Of a stretch of DNA of 64,000 bases, positions 11,601 through 23,433 are shown in pieces. The DNA lies in NCBI RefSeq assembly GCF_000208745.1, contig NC_030853.1, positions 28,555,701 through 28,619,700 on the forward strand, read 5' to 3'. Made by a program: the position numbers and the translations under genes. The notes under the pieces are model-generated. The model saw only the letters and a list, made by a program, of their open reading frames with translations. It had not been told where the DNA came from and did no database searches. The stretch comes from Theobroma cacao (taxonomy: Eukaryota; Streptophyta; Magnoliopsida; Malvales; Malvaceae). Within the stretch, counting starts at the first letter, position 1, and every line of letters begins with the position of its first letter.

Positions 11601-14600
11601 GTTAGCTGTTTAAATTTTGGCCATGAAGATATGGTTCTAATTGTTGATAACTGAAAGGCATAAAATACGGAAGGGGAGACTAGAAATACTAGCCAGACAA
11701 GAAATCTAAAGATATAATCTGGATTTGTTTGCTTGGAATCTTAGTATAACAATCTGACAGAAGTGCCAAAGGAAGTGGCTAGGAAATGCTTAAATCAAAA
11801 CTTATTAGTCTAGACTTTGCAAACTTTTATCAGAAGACTAGCGATGAGACTTTTTGTTACTGTTACCTACTGTAAGGACTGTTAACTTTTGCCTTCATTG
11901 CTGAAATAGATTTATTTCCTAAAATGATTGCAGCTTTTGAGCGAGTTACAAAGAATGCTGTGCGAGGCCTATGGGCTCGCCGTTCAAAACTTAATTTAGT
12001 TGGTGCTCACATCAATGTGTTTACTGGTGAATGGACACAGAAGGTAGCATGCTGTTTTACAATTATCACATGGTCAAGAGCCTTCCAATTTTCTGTTGTT
12101 TGTAATAGCTACATCAGGATGTTCTTCAGATTACTTAGTAGTTAAATAGATGGAAAGGGATTAAATCTTCCGTTGATGTTGCTTCTATTGAGTCATTTAT
12201 TTGGTATATATGAAGTATTTTCTGGAAGAAAGATGGTCAGCTTTGAACTTTTTTGATGTGGTCTTTATCTGTTCTTTTAGAAATTTATTGTCCTCTCCTA
12301 TCTTCTAATTCTATTGTAAAACGTTCTTTTTTCAGTAGTTTCAAAAGGACAAGTTGAGAATTAATATTTTCCTAGGTTGTATATTTCCCTTGCAAATTTT
12401 CCTTATTGATATGCAGATATTGAATAAGCAAAATCACAGAGTTAAGAATATGCATTAAACTAGAAACTAAAGTGCAGTTTCACTCATTAACCCATGGACG
12501 TCCTACGGGACCCATCTTCAATGTGAAGGAATCAAATTTATCAAATCTATATCTAGCCAGCTGCAATTAATTTTATGCTGCTTTGCAGGATGCTGGAATA
12601 GGGACTAGCATTGACTCCTTCTATGAGTATCTTCTGAAGGTCTGTCACATGACTTGAAATTCTTGTACCTCGTAACTTTGTGATCACAATTTAGTAATAG
12701 AGAAGAAACCTTTTTTTCCCTTCTTGATATCTTTTCAGGCATATTTATTGTTTGGAGATGAAGAGTATTTGTTCATTTTCCAAGAAGCATACAGTGCTGC
12801 TATGCACTATCTTTACAATGATCCTTGGTAAAAACTTGTGCTTTGTGAACCACTGTAAATATATGTTTCTTTTCCCTTATTTTATTATACCTTTTGTCAT
12901 TTGACATTTTATATGGATCATGTGTTTTGAATTTATCATCTTTCTCTCTTTCTCTCTCTAAATTTTAGTTTTACTTCCTTAGGTATGTTGAGGTCAATAT
13001 GGATTCTGGTGCTATTGTCTGGCCATTATTTAACAGTTTGCAGGCATTTTGGCCTGGCCTTCAGGTTAGTGTTTTTTAATATCATTTTCTGATTTAAACC
13101 ATATAATATATAATTGAATTTTTGGTAACCAGAGGTTTACCATTTTTGGAAGGTTTTAGCCGGGGATGTTGATCCTGCTATTAGAACACATACTGCCTTC
13201 TTCAGTGTCTGGAAAAGATATGGATTCACTCCTGAGGGTTTTAATCTTGCTACACTTAGTGTTCAGGTATCTGAATCATAATATTGTACTACTGATACAA
13301 TTCTTATTCGGGGTTTCAAATTAGAATTTTACTAATTTTTTTGTGCAGCTTGATGACACCTAGTACGCCATTTACCAAAGTACACAGTTTTACAAAATAG
13401 TGCAGTTGCTTTATGGAAAGATTCTCATTTAAGATCTTAAACATAACTCCACCTAAAGTTCCATTGCGTGATAACTTTTGTTTTTCTTCTTTTTAAAATT
13501 TGTCACATTTATACCATTTTCCTTTGGCAGCATAAGAAAAAGAGTTAGCCATTGCATCCCAAGTTAATAAAAAGCGCATATTGGGTCTCTATTTTTCTAT
13601 CTGAATTTTTTATACCATGTTTCTTTGGCAGCATGGGCAAAAGAGTTACCCCTTGCGTCCCGAGTTAATAGAAAGCACATATTGGCTCTACAAAGCTACC
13701 AGAGATCCCAGGTCAATCAGATTGACCTTTATTTAAGTGCCTTTTCTTACTTTTTCCACTCTAGTTTTAAACATTTTTTCACTTGTAGTTATTTGGATGT
13801 GGTACTATTGCAAAGTTTAAACTTTATCAGTTCTTTCTATAAAGGTAGTAATTTTAAAGGGTGAAAAGAAAACACTGTTTATAGAAGCTAAATAAATTTG
13901 TTTATCAAAAAATGTTATTTAACTAGCCAGTTGATATTGTTTCTGAAAGGCTTTATTTTTTCAGAATTAAGAACTCTGATTTTTAGAAGCAATTCATGTC
14001 AGCATTAAATATTGAATAAATACCCTTATCTGAAGATAAATTCTATCTGAAGACAAAATTGCAAGTTTATTGCATAGAAAAAGGGAAAATGTAAAACGAA
14101 CAAAGCTGATGCCTAATATCATGACATTTAACAGCAGTGATTTAAGATATTGCATAAAGTGAATGTGAGGAAATAAAACAGACTTGATACATAAGCTACC
14201 TTATTAAACAAAGAATTATTGTTGAGGAGAGTGCAAAGCTATCCATGCTGTTAGATGGTTTCCAGTTTACCTTTTCTGCTCTTGTTAACTGAATAACTTT
14301 TTTATATTTCCCCACTCTTTTCTTGCAAATTAAATCTTCACAAATCTCTTCCGACTGTAGATATCTGGATGCTGGACGAGACATGGTTGCTAGCTTGCAA
14401 TACGGGGCAAGATGCCCTTGTGGTTATTGTCATATATCAGATGTTGAGTTTCACAAGAGCGAAGATCACATGGAGAGCTTTTTCCTGGCAGAAACAGTAA
14501 GTACCAATTAACATGTATTTCTTCATTTACCCCATTCCCTAAATACACCTTTCTTTAGATGGGGGCCAGCATTAAATTTCATGATTTCATTTCGTTTGAA

Positions 14601-15714
14601 CTTGAATCCAATTTGACCTGTTCTTCAGCTTCCCCCTCCTGATAGTTTTTGATATTCTCATCATGTTGTAGTCCTTTCCTTTCCAGTATAATCTTGTTTG
14701 AAACCTCTTGATATTATTAGGTGAAGTATTTGTGGCTCCTTTTCGATTTGGCCGTGGGTCCAGACAACCTTGTTGAAAATGGACCATACAAGTAAGGTTT
14801 CTGCTTCCTAGTTTTTTCTTTTTAAAAAAATTATATTGCATGGAAGAAGCTACAATTTCTTATTTTTCATTTTTTGCGGAAAATTACCATTTACAGGTAC
14901 ATATTTACAACTGAGGGCCATTTATTGCCTGCAACTCCTCAAATATCTCTAGTGCAAGAGCATTGTTCATATTTTGGGGCTTATTGTAATCATGGTGACT
15001 TTAAACATGAGCCTCATGCATCAGACATGTCTGCTGATTCTCAAGAAACTAATGGTAGCAGAGTTTCTGGGGGTTGGGTTCGCACTGGATTTCCATTGGA
15101 CTCCTCTTATCTTGAGGCATCTCCTGTATCAGGGCTGATTAAGGTTTGTATTTTTCTTTTGTTTTCCATTGGGTTGATGGTAATCTTGGATAATGAAATG
15201 TTACTAAAAGATTGATAATTGTCTATTCTCTCATTGTCTACTTAGTGATTTTCATTTAGAGGTGATCACAAAACCAATAGGCCAATTTTAGATGTCTCCT
15301 ATAAGAATTTTGTAATTTCTAGTTATAGCATCATCACTTTAATGTGGTGAAATAGCAGAATAATTAAGGAGTAGCTCTGGAAGTTTGAGGCTTTTTTTTT
15401 CTCTTGCATTAACTCTAATTTCATGTGGATCACATTGATGTTTGCCCATTCTCTTAGAACTTTTGTTCTTTATTTCACAGGGGCTTTGCCCAGGACTTAC
15501 TCATGGGCAGAAGTACGGCATTTCATATCTGGCTCCAGTTGATACACCTCATGAAGATTATTCTGTAAAACAAAAAGATACCGTGGTTCAAAGCCATGCT
15601 TTAATTGTTGTTTCTGACCATAGTGCTAATCAATCACTATCTGGTGACAGCAATGATGACAATGTTGAAGAATCGAGCGAGAGGGAACCAGAGCATGATC
15701 CATCTCAATCATGA
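8655..15714 (+). CDS. MNS4: ER family-47 alpha-mannosidase, EDEM/MNS4-like
   Basis: Seventeen exons join in frame to 615 residues: 8655-8768, 9224-9343, 9436-9528, 10326-10412, 10499-10589, 10704-10759, 11073-11145, 11934-12043, 12589-12639, 12739-12827, 12983-13064, 13153-13266, 13632-13711, 14361-14496, 14721-14791, 14897-15143 and 15481-15714. A hydrophobic signal peptide (about 1-25) precedes the GH47 domain. Diagnostic motifs are CEGEDTLGG (65-73), [12 protein letters not shown] (79-90), CPCGYC (405-410) and TTEGH (460-464). The family trims mannose from N-glycans; the EDEM branch marks misfolded glycoproteins for ER-associated degradation, which is the likely role. The C-terminus is acidic ([18 protein letters not shown]) with no KDEL-type signal. 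Length is close to the 624 residues I recall for Arabidopsis MNS4. Intron 6 has a GC donor, and intron 12 holds a decayed copy of exon 13. Confidence 0.93.
10760..11072 (+). other. Non-canonical GC-AG intron (MNS4 intron 6)
   Basis: The exon ends ...GAAAGCAAG and the intron begins GCAATG; the acceptor is TTTAG before ATAACATCT. Splicing here gives VDEHESK then [10 protein letters not shown], the order expected for the family. The only GT further on (AAGTGATG, about 10783) would be in the wrong phase and create a stop. AAG|GCAATG resembles the usual GC-donor pattern AG|GCAAGT. Confidence 0.85.
13531..13592 (+). pseudogene. Decayed tandem copy of MNS4 exon 13
   Basis: This lies about 100 bases upstream of the real exon 13 (13632-13711) and is preceded by the same acceptor context (TTTGGCAG). 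In the exon's frame it reads [19 protein letters not shown] against the real [20 protein letters not shown]. The shared residues are clear, but codon 6 is now TAG. Similarity ends soon after TATTGG, so the second half and the 5' splice site are missing. It is a partial duplication of acceptor plus half an exon, now non-coding. Confidence 0.85.
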
Positions 15715-16760
15715 AAAGGCTTCTGTGTCTATAACAAACTACACAATGAAACCAGGTCTCAGCTCTTTCCTTTGTGCTATTTTCCCTGAACAATCCGTGA
15801 CAGTTACCGATGAATCTTGGCTGGTCCAACATTTTTATCTGATATAGGCTTCTAACCTGATGCTTACGACTAATCGCCCTTCTCCGCGTTGACAGCATGT
15901 ATACTATAATCAATAGGTTCAAGCAATTCAGCAACTGTCGATAGAATGAGTATATTTGAGGTTAGAGTAATAAAATGCAAGATGAAGCGGGTCTGCATGA
16001 TAACTGTTCTGTTCGTTATGCTGGCTGTGATGTGGAGAAATGAAAATGGGCACCTGTTTACTTATAAGGGCCCTTGTAACTTAGCAAAACGTAACAGAAC
16101 TTCTGTACATTTTTTTTTATAGTTGCTCCCTAAGTTTCATTACAGTGGTGAGGCAGTCATCCGGGATTGCTGGAAGACCACAGTCCGGAAGTTGCTCGAG
16201 GAAGACAACCAGTTTAATTGGATATCATTGATGCAGCGATTGATGCAGGGCTCTCAAAAGGGTCGCTTTCGTTTCAGGAATTCAATCTTGGGAATTATCA
16301 CACCATTGGATTCAAACAAACTATACTAAAACAATAAAGAAAGTTTGGTTAGATGATGGGTTCTCATATTCAGTTAACATTCATGTTTGATTCTTTTTGT
16401 TAGATTCAATCATAGGGATTGGTCGAGTGAAGACTAAAGTTCTTTGGTATTCAAGAATTTAATGAAAAAAAAATAATATTGATGATCCTTACGAAAGTTT
16501 GCTCTCTATCTTTGATATTCTCCTTTCTCATCAAATGACGGCATTGCATGATTAACTTGGTTGAAAATGTCATCGAGGCATTCCTCATAACTTACAATTC
16601 ATAAAGGCAGAACATAAAAGCTAATGTAAAGTGGAGAACTGAATTGTACAAGTTTTTGTTTTAACTCACTATTGCAAAAATTTTAGCCCAAATCATTAGA
16701 TGCCCATTTGAAGAAGCCCATCCATTGTTCAAATTCCAGAACATTTGAAAAGTAAGTTAC
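15715..16760. other. Intergenic: MNS4 3' UTR and PPR promoter
   Basis: Probable MNS4 3' UTR, possibly long; an AATAAA-like signal lies at about 16334-16340. A short open frame at 16123-16329 starts at TTG and resembles nothing I know, so I treat it as untranslated DNA. No RNA gene is visible. Confidence 0.5.
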
Positions 16761-18812
16761 ATGACCGTTAAGAGTCATCCCTATTACTTTTGGCGCCATG
16801 AGATGGATCGCTCGAAGTTAGTGTTAAGCCTCCTCGACAGAGCCCAATCTCTCAAGCCCTTAAAATCTATCCACGCCCGTCTTCTAATCGACGGCTCTAT
16901 CGCCTCATCTGACCTTGTCCTCAACAAGTTTCTAAGGTTCTATGCACGGTTTGGTTCCATCCAATATGCTCACAAGTTGTTTGATCAAATTCCCCAACCA
17001 AATGCGTTTCTTTGGACAGCTTTGATTCATGGGTATGTTGAGCATCGAAACTACCAGGAAGTTTTGTCTTTGTTTTGTCATATGTGTAAAAAGTCTGTTT
17101 TGCCCTTGAATTTTACCTTGGCATCGGTTCTCAAGGGTTTAGCCAGGTTGAAGAGGGTTATAGATGGGGAAGCGGTTTATGGCTTGGGGTTAAAATGTGG
17201 GCTTGGTTTTGATTTGATAGTGCAAAACGCGGTGATTGATTTGTTCATGAGATGTGGGGAAGTTGATTTGGCGAGACGGGTATTCGATGAAATGGAGGAA
17301 AAAGATTTGGTTTCTTGGAATTCAATGATTTTGGGTTATGGGAGAAACGGCAGAGTGGATCTTGCACGGGAGACATTTGATGAGATGTCTGAAAGGAATG
17401 TGATTTCTTGGACGAGTATGATTCAGGGATACATTAAGGCTGGGGATATCGAAGAGGCTAGGATTCTTTTTGACAGAATGAGTACCAAAGACTTAGCATC
17501 GTGGAACGTGATGGTTTCTGGCTATATGGATGTTGGTGATCTTGGTTCTGCTCAGTCTATTTTTGAAGCAATGCCAGTGCGAGATGCTGGGACTTGGAAT
17601 CTGATGATTGCTGGGTATTGTAAAGTGGGGGAGATGGAAGTTGCGAAAGATTTTTTTGACAAAATGCCACGTAAAAATATTGCATCATGGACCATAATGA
17701 TAGATGGCTATGTTAAGGCAGGGGATGTCAGTACCGGACGATGTCTGTTTGATCAGATGCCTGAGAAGAATCTGGTATCTTGGTCTACCATGATTGGAGG
17801 CTATGCTAGAAATGGGCAGCCCTGTGATGCTTTGGAATTGTATAAACAGTTTAAAACACAAGGTGTTAAGCCAGATGAAGCGTTTGTGTTAGCAATCATT
17901 TCAGCTTGCTCACAGTTAGGAATTCTGGATGCAGCTGAATCAATTATTAATGACTTTACAGGACCACTCCTTTTTTCTAGTTTGCGAATTGTCACTAGTT
18001 TAATTGACATGTATGCAAAATGTGGATGCATTGACAAGGCTGTTCAAGTTTTTAAGATGGCTTATCAAAAAGATTTGCTTTGTTATAGCACAATGATCAC
18101 AGCGTTCGCAAATCATGGCATGGCTCAAGATGCCATTTCTTTGTTTGAGGACATGCAGAGGACAAATATAAGACCAGACGGAGTTGCATTTCTTGGGGTT
18201 ATGACTGCTTGTAACCATGGGGGACTTGTTAGTGAGGGCAGGAGGTACTTTAAACAAATGCTGGAAAAATACAGAATTCAACCCTCAGAAAAACATTATG
18301 CATGTATTGTTGACCTTCTTGGTCGAGCTGGGTGCCTTGAAGAGGCATATAAACTTATAAGAAACATGCCTATTTTACCTAGTGCAGTTGTTTGGGGAGC
18401 TTTGCTCGCTGCTTGTAGGGTTCATTGTGATGTGCAATTAGCTGAAATTGCTGCAGATGAGTTATTTAAGATTGAGCCAGATAATTCTGGTAATTATATT
18501 CTCTTGTCTAATACTTATGCTGCTGCCAGAAGGTGGGATGGTGTTGCTAGAATGAGAGCAATGATTAGGAAGAACCAAGTCAGGAAGAACAGAGCTTCTA
18601 GCTGGATTGAGTTGGGATGTGTAGTCCATGAGTTTGTCATGGGCGATGCTTTGCATATTGATTCAGAAAGAATATACTTTACGCTATATTTGATCAGTGA
18701 AGATATGAAACTTTTGGGATGTTTAAGAGATTCAAGAAAGGAAGAAGTATTGCCATCCCATGCTTTCTGGCTTTCTGATGTGTACCCATATAACATTTTG
18801 GAAGATGGCTGA
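16761..18812 (+). CDS. PLS-class pentatricopeptide repeat protein, E/E+ type
   Basis: One intronless frame of 683 residues, as usual for plant PPR genes. About a dozen repeats of the P, L and S kinds are visible, each with the fingerprint (A)xxxFDxMxxxxxxSWNxMIxGY, for example at DEMEEKDLVSWNSMILGY, DEMSERNVISWTSMIQGY and DQMPEKNLVSWSTMIGGY. After the repeats come the E motif (VVWGALLAACRVHCDVQLAE through NYILLSNTYAAARRWDGVAR) and an E+-like stretch (SSWIELGCVVHEFVMGDALH). There is no DYW deaminase domain. The family binds single-stranded RNA in mitochondria or plastids, and E/E+ members usually act as C-to-U editing site factors; the target cannot be read here. Translation may start at 16761 or at the in-frame ATG at 16803 (MDRSKLVLSLL), which gives a more typical N-terminus. 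Confidence 0.93.
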   Translation: MTVKSHPYYFWRHEMDRSKLVLSLLDRAQSLKPLKSIHARLLIDGSIASSDLVLNKFLRFYARFGSIQYAHKLFDQIPQPNAFLWTALIHGYVEHRNYQEVLSLFCHMCKKSVLPLNFTLASVLKGLARLKRVIDGEAVYGLGLKCGLGFDLIVQNAVIDLFMRCGEVDLARRVFDEMEEKDLVSWNSMILGYGRNGRVDLARETFDEMSERNVISWTSMIQGYIKAGDIEEARILFDRMSTKDLASWNVMVSGYMDVGDLGSAQSIFEAMPVRDAGTWNLMIAGYCKVGEMEVAKDFFDKMPRKNIASWTIMIDGYVKAGDVSTGRCLFDQMPEKNLVSWSTMIGGYARNGQPCDALELYKQFKTQGVKPDEAFVLAIISACSQLGILDAAESIINDFTGPLLFSSLRIVTSLIDMYAKCGCIDKAVQVFKMAYQKDLLCYSTMITAFANHGMAQDAISLFEDMQRTNIRPDGVAFLGVMTACNHGGLVSEGRRYFKQMLEKYRIQPSEKHYACIVDLLGRAGCLEEAYKLIRNMPILPSAVVWGALLAACRVHCDVQLAEIAADELFKIEPDNSGNYILLSNTYAAARRWDGVARMRAMIRKNQVRKNRASSWIELGCVVHEFVMGDALHIDSERIYFTLYLISEDMKLLGCLRDSRKEEVLPSHAFWLSDVYPYNILEDG

Positions 18813-21800
18813 TCACAAGAAATTTTTTAGGAAAAGATTGTTATTCTTTTGCAAAAGATCACTCTTCTTTGTTATTGGACATTGTCAACTGCTCCGTCCG
18901 CATTTGCAGCCTGTGAGAATCTAATGCATTGTTCATATTTTTATTTGGTTTTACAAATCAGGATGAAAACAACTCGACGAATGCATAACATGATTAAAAA
19001 ACTCTTTTTCTTTGGTGGATGGACCTATTATTCAAGTATCCAGGTGCCAAGGAAACACAATTCAGGGATCCACCGGTAAGCTTTATGATATCTTTTGGAA
19101 ATTTTTACATCTTTTGCTGCCAAGTCTTGCTTCCAACTTGTAACTTTATGAGGCAAAGCACCATAAAGTTGTGGCCAAGATGCAAGTGCCACTATTGTTT
19201 GTCCCAAAAGTTGATATCTATAAGGTAAAAACCTGGTGTCCTGTATGCTGCAATTTTGAATGAGCCGGTTGAAAAAGAAAAGGTGTAATTATGTAGCCAT
19301 CCAGAGTAATTGGCTTAAGGTTTGGGTTTGAGTATAAGAAAATTATATCTTACTATATTACCATTGCATCATGTATCCTTGTCTCTCTTTGATTTCATAA
19401 TGGTATGAAAAATATGGGAACATAAAAGTCAGTTTTAAGTTCTCCTGTGTATACAGTTATCTCGTCCATCTGACTTGTTGAACCCACAGCAAATAGAGTA
19501 TAATATCAAGATGAAATGAAGCAATGGGTACAAAAACATTACAACGCATGTAAGTGTAGGGAGATGATTCCATCTGAAAACATCTTGCTTATAAAAAAAC
19601 TTTAACAGAAGTTCCAACTGACATGGCTGGTTGGTTCTCTGTGCTGTAGGCCTGGCATTGTGCTTGACACGGTATGCAGCAGCCAGTATCAAAGCCTATG
19701 TGACAAAGGCATATTTTATGCATATGAACACATGTCCTAACCTTCGTTGTGTAATGATACATAGAAGCAACTACTTTCATGTCCAAATCTCTCTCGTATA
19801 TTAGTGTATCACCTAATCAGACCATGCTTGGCTGCCATCCCTTCCTATGAACTGCACATGGTATCTGTGATATGGCAGGTTGAGGCAATGACTTGGTTAC
19901 ATTGTCTATGGGTAGTGTGGTTGGGTAATGAGTGGCAACATAAATGTTACAAACTTTGTGTCTTAGTAACACATATATGAACACTTATCAAACATGTCAT
20001 GTGCCTGTTCTAGACTTGCCTTTCAGTAAAGCATTGTCAGAAGTTTAGCTGTTATTGTTGAGGTATCCTGATTAGCAGTGGCTGCAAATTTAAAAATTTT
20101 AACTTTAACTGCAGCACAAGCATGCTGTCCAGGAAGTATCTGTTTACTGCTAGACAGATAACAACAACCAAAAATATCCATATCAATGAATAGTTAAGAC
20201 AGATTTGTATTTAAACATCATGCCGACATCTAAATAAACTTAGGATCACTAGAGTCAAATCCTAGAATCTTGTCAGATCTTGTTTCTTAATACCTTTAGG
20301 CTTTATTACTGTTACATGTAGACTGATGGAGAATGCTTATATTTTTATAAAATAAAGCTTTAAAATGGATATTCAAACCCTAAGCTAACAAGGCTGAATT
20401 AATTTAACAACAAGATGTACCTTACAGACCTCATTTCAAATGCACATTTTTATCTCCTCAAGCAAAAAAAAGCAAAGGGGACTTTCCTATACATTTAGAA
20501 AATTTCTTAGTTAATCTATCCTCTTAAGGAGCTAATTAAAATTATATTTATATATTTATATGTATGCTCAAAAGAATTAGAAAGTAACAAAGTTATATTA
20601 ACTTTATTATATTATCTAAAACATCACTGAGGTAAATTCTAACTTCTAGACTAAACTAATTAACATAAAGTAGCCAGTGGTCAGATACATTTGCTTTATG
20701 GTGTGGGGCTCCCAACAAAGCATTCTTTTGCCAAAGGAGCATTAGGTAGGAGCAATGTTTACGAAGTCCCAAAAATTTTCTCATAGCTCGATAAGATTTT
20801 CCTAACAAAAGGTATTATTAGTTTAATTATCTCACAAACCACTGACCTGCTGGCATGTATGGTTAGGAAAGATATTTTAGGTGTCCATATCCTAGAAAGC
20901 TATCCTTTAGAGAAGGACAACTTAATGCTAATTCTTTTGTGGTACCAACAAACTGTTGGCCAGTGCAGAAAAAGGCAATATCAAATGGATTATTCCTTCC
21001 ATTTGCAGATTATGTCAATTAATCCCACCCAATCATAATTTTCACCTGTGGTAAAAATTTTCCATTTGATAGATATAAGACATAAATCTTTGGTGTAACT
21101 ACTGTTATTTTCAGACATAAAGACATCATTAAATTCAACGCTTGCATATGAAGTCCACTGTCTTGTTATAGAACTGAGAGGATTAAGTATTGAAAGGAAC
21201 AGAAAATTTCTGGTTATTAACTATATATAACCAGACTCTTTTCCTGCACTGGAACGTGCAGTCTTGCTTCTGGTGGTATGTTCAGAGCTCTGGTTCTCAC
21301 TGTTTCCCGAAACCAACTTTCAACTTTGGGTGGGAAAGAATCCTATAATCCCAGTATCACAAAGGTTCCCTGTTGAAGGGCTTTGAATATGGCATGTTTT
21401 GACACTTGTAACCATCCCCAAGGAAAAAAAAATTGTCATCCAATTTTATTGTTTCTGGACTCTAGTTCTATTCAACTTTTCTTGGAAACAAACAACATTT
21501 CAGTTAAATGTATTTTCTGGCCTTTTTTGTCTGCAATCTTAGGCTTAATCAGTACTGATGGTCATAATCTTTGTTTAATAGACTTATGACAGGCTGTTTG
21601 GTATTGCTAGGACTACTTTAACTTTTTTCCCCTTTTTCAAAATAATTTGACCTTTTCTATGGAAAGCAACATTTCAGTTAAATTCAATTTCTGACCTATA
21701 TTCTTGTCTGTAATTTAACGTACTGTTAATCAAATCAAGTAAAGGTCTATTCAGTGTTGTTTACCAAAAAGTTTATTTTATTATTCTTTTCTCATAAGTA

Positions 21801-23433
21801 TCAATTACAGGTACTAGCTATAACCTATTTAAATTGTGGAAAAAGCAGATGTGTTGAAAGACCTGATTTTGGAGGTCTAATAGTTTGATTGATGAATCCA
21901 TTGAATTAAGATGTAGCAGCAAGTTTAGTTCCTGTATGTTGAGAGGCAAATGCTTGCTGAATGCTTCTAACTCTTCAGATAGACTCTCCCAAGGTTCATC
22001 TGGACTTTAGAACTTCAGCCAGAAAACAGTACTACCTCAGTGAAGCAATATCCATAAGATCATTGATCCAAAGCAAAACCTTGAACAGCACAGCATTTCT
22101 TCCAGACCTATAATTAGTGACCTTGTTTGAGGTCTGGAGTACCTTAGTTTTGGGTTTGTTTGGTTTGGCTTCCTAGATATTTTTGTGAATATATAATTGC
22201 TCAGCCTAGAATTAAATGGGGGCAATGATCAGAATTTGAACTCTGGGCTATTTAGCAAAAGATATTATTACATTATATTAAAGACTATTCAGTAGTATAA
22301 AAGTTTTAACATATTGGGTGATCAAGATCCAAGTATAGGTGTTTTAATCTCTAAAAACTTAAGGTTAAGATCCATCCTTTTACCATTTCAATGCATATTT
22401 CTTAAATTAATCTCAGACACCAATTTCGGATCATATTGAAATGTTTAGTAATCTGCCTTTGTTAGAAAGAAAATTAAACTTTGAGTTTCTTTGAGTTCTT
22501 AGTCCTACAAAGCCGGGCTGTTAAGTGAATTTAGCACAAGGTAATAATTTATGTATATGAGACAGGATTTAATTGACAACAATCTCTCTTGTGACGCTTG
22601 AATTCTGGACAAATACATGTCAAATGAGTTATTATTACTTCATAATAGTCATGACACATAGGCTTTCTTTCTCCTGTTAATGCTTGAATCCCACACAAAT
22701 AACCTGTAAATGCTTTAATAATCCTTTAAGTCTTCTATTATAGGCGTAAAAGCAGATTCATGAACCTTAGTTTGCACTTTTCTTGTGCGGGAATTATGGA
22801 AATTATTAATCTGCTGAGGTCTGCAGCTTTCAAGTTTTGATCTCCCTCTCTTGTTCTTTATGCAGGCTTAACTCAGAGTAGGGAACATGAACACAAATGA
22901 ATTGATGATGACGATTTATTTATGAAAAGAGAAAGCACACTCAAATTTTCTAGGTTCAACAATAACACAGACAAGTTTTAATTGTACAGAGACAACACAG
23001 CTGATATGCAACTTAGTTTGTTTGTTCGTATTAATACTACATAAACCAAACTTGGATAGCCGCATCCTTTTTGTGATTTTCTTCCATCTTTTTTTACAAA
23101 GTTGCAGTTGAAGCAACAGATTCTTCTATGTAGTTTTGGTTTGATGGGTATTATAGCAAAACACATTAACATTACAGAATGCTCAAGCCACCAAATATCT
23201 TTGCTGCAGCCAAATGTCTGAGGAAAAAATATGTAACTCCACTTTATATTATCTGTTTTCCTTCTAAATTTCCCAGTCGACCGAATTTCTGACCAGACTA
23301 CCTATTGAGGAGACTGAGAATCAGATCCAAAAATCTCCTTCGAGAACCCAAGCTGAAAGATTTTCTCTCCATGAGAGAGATGGATCTTCTCCCTTTTCTT
23401 GCTCTTAGATGTGCTGTTGCTAGAGAGAATTTC
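18813..23433. other. Gene-free stretch between PPR and IAA4-like genes
   Basis: About 4.6 kb with no frame I can assign. The first part is probably PPR 3' UTR. An imperfect duplicate pair lies near 21.47-21.74 kb (listed separately). The last few hundred bases before 23434 are the probable 3' UTR of the minus-strand IAA gene. No tRNA, rRNA or transposase signature was seen. Confidence 0.5.
21473..21735 (+). repeat. Imperfect spaced duplication, about 80 bp unit
   Basis: The copies at about 21473-21553 and 21648-21735 share AACATTTCAGTTAAAT, a TTTCTG(G/A)CC segment and TTGTCTG(C/T)AAT, in the same order and orientation. The function is unknown and the duplicate is old enough to have diverged. 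Confidence 0.6.

Noticed and set aside
16123..16329. Short plus-strand frame after MNS4
   Set aside because: It begins at TTG, has no familiar motif and lies in the likely MNS4 3' UTR; no splice join makes it part of a neighbour.
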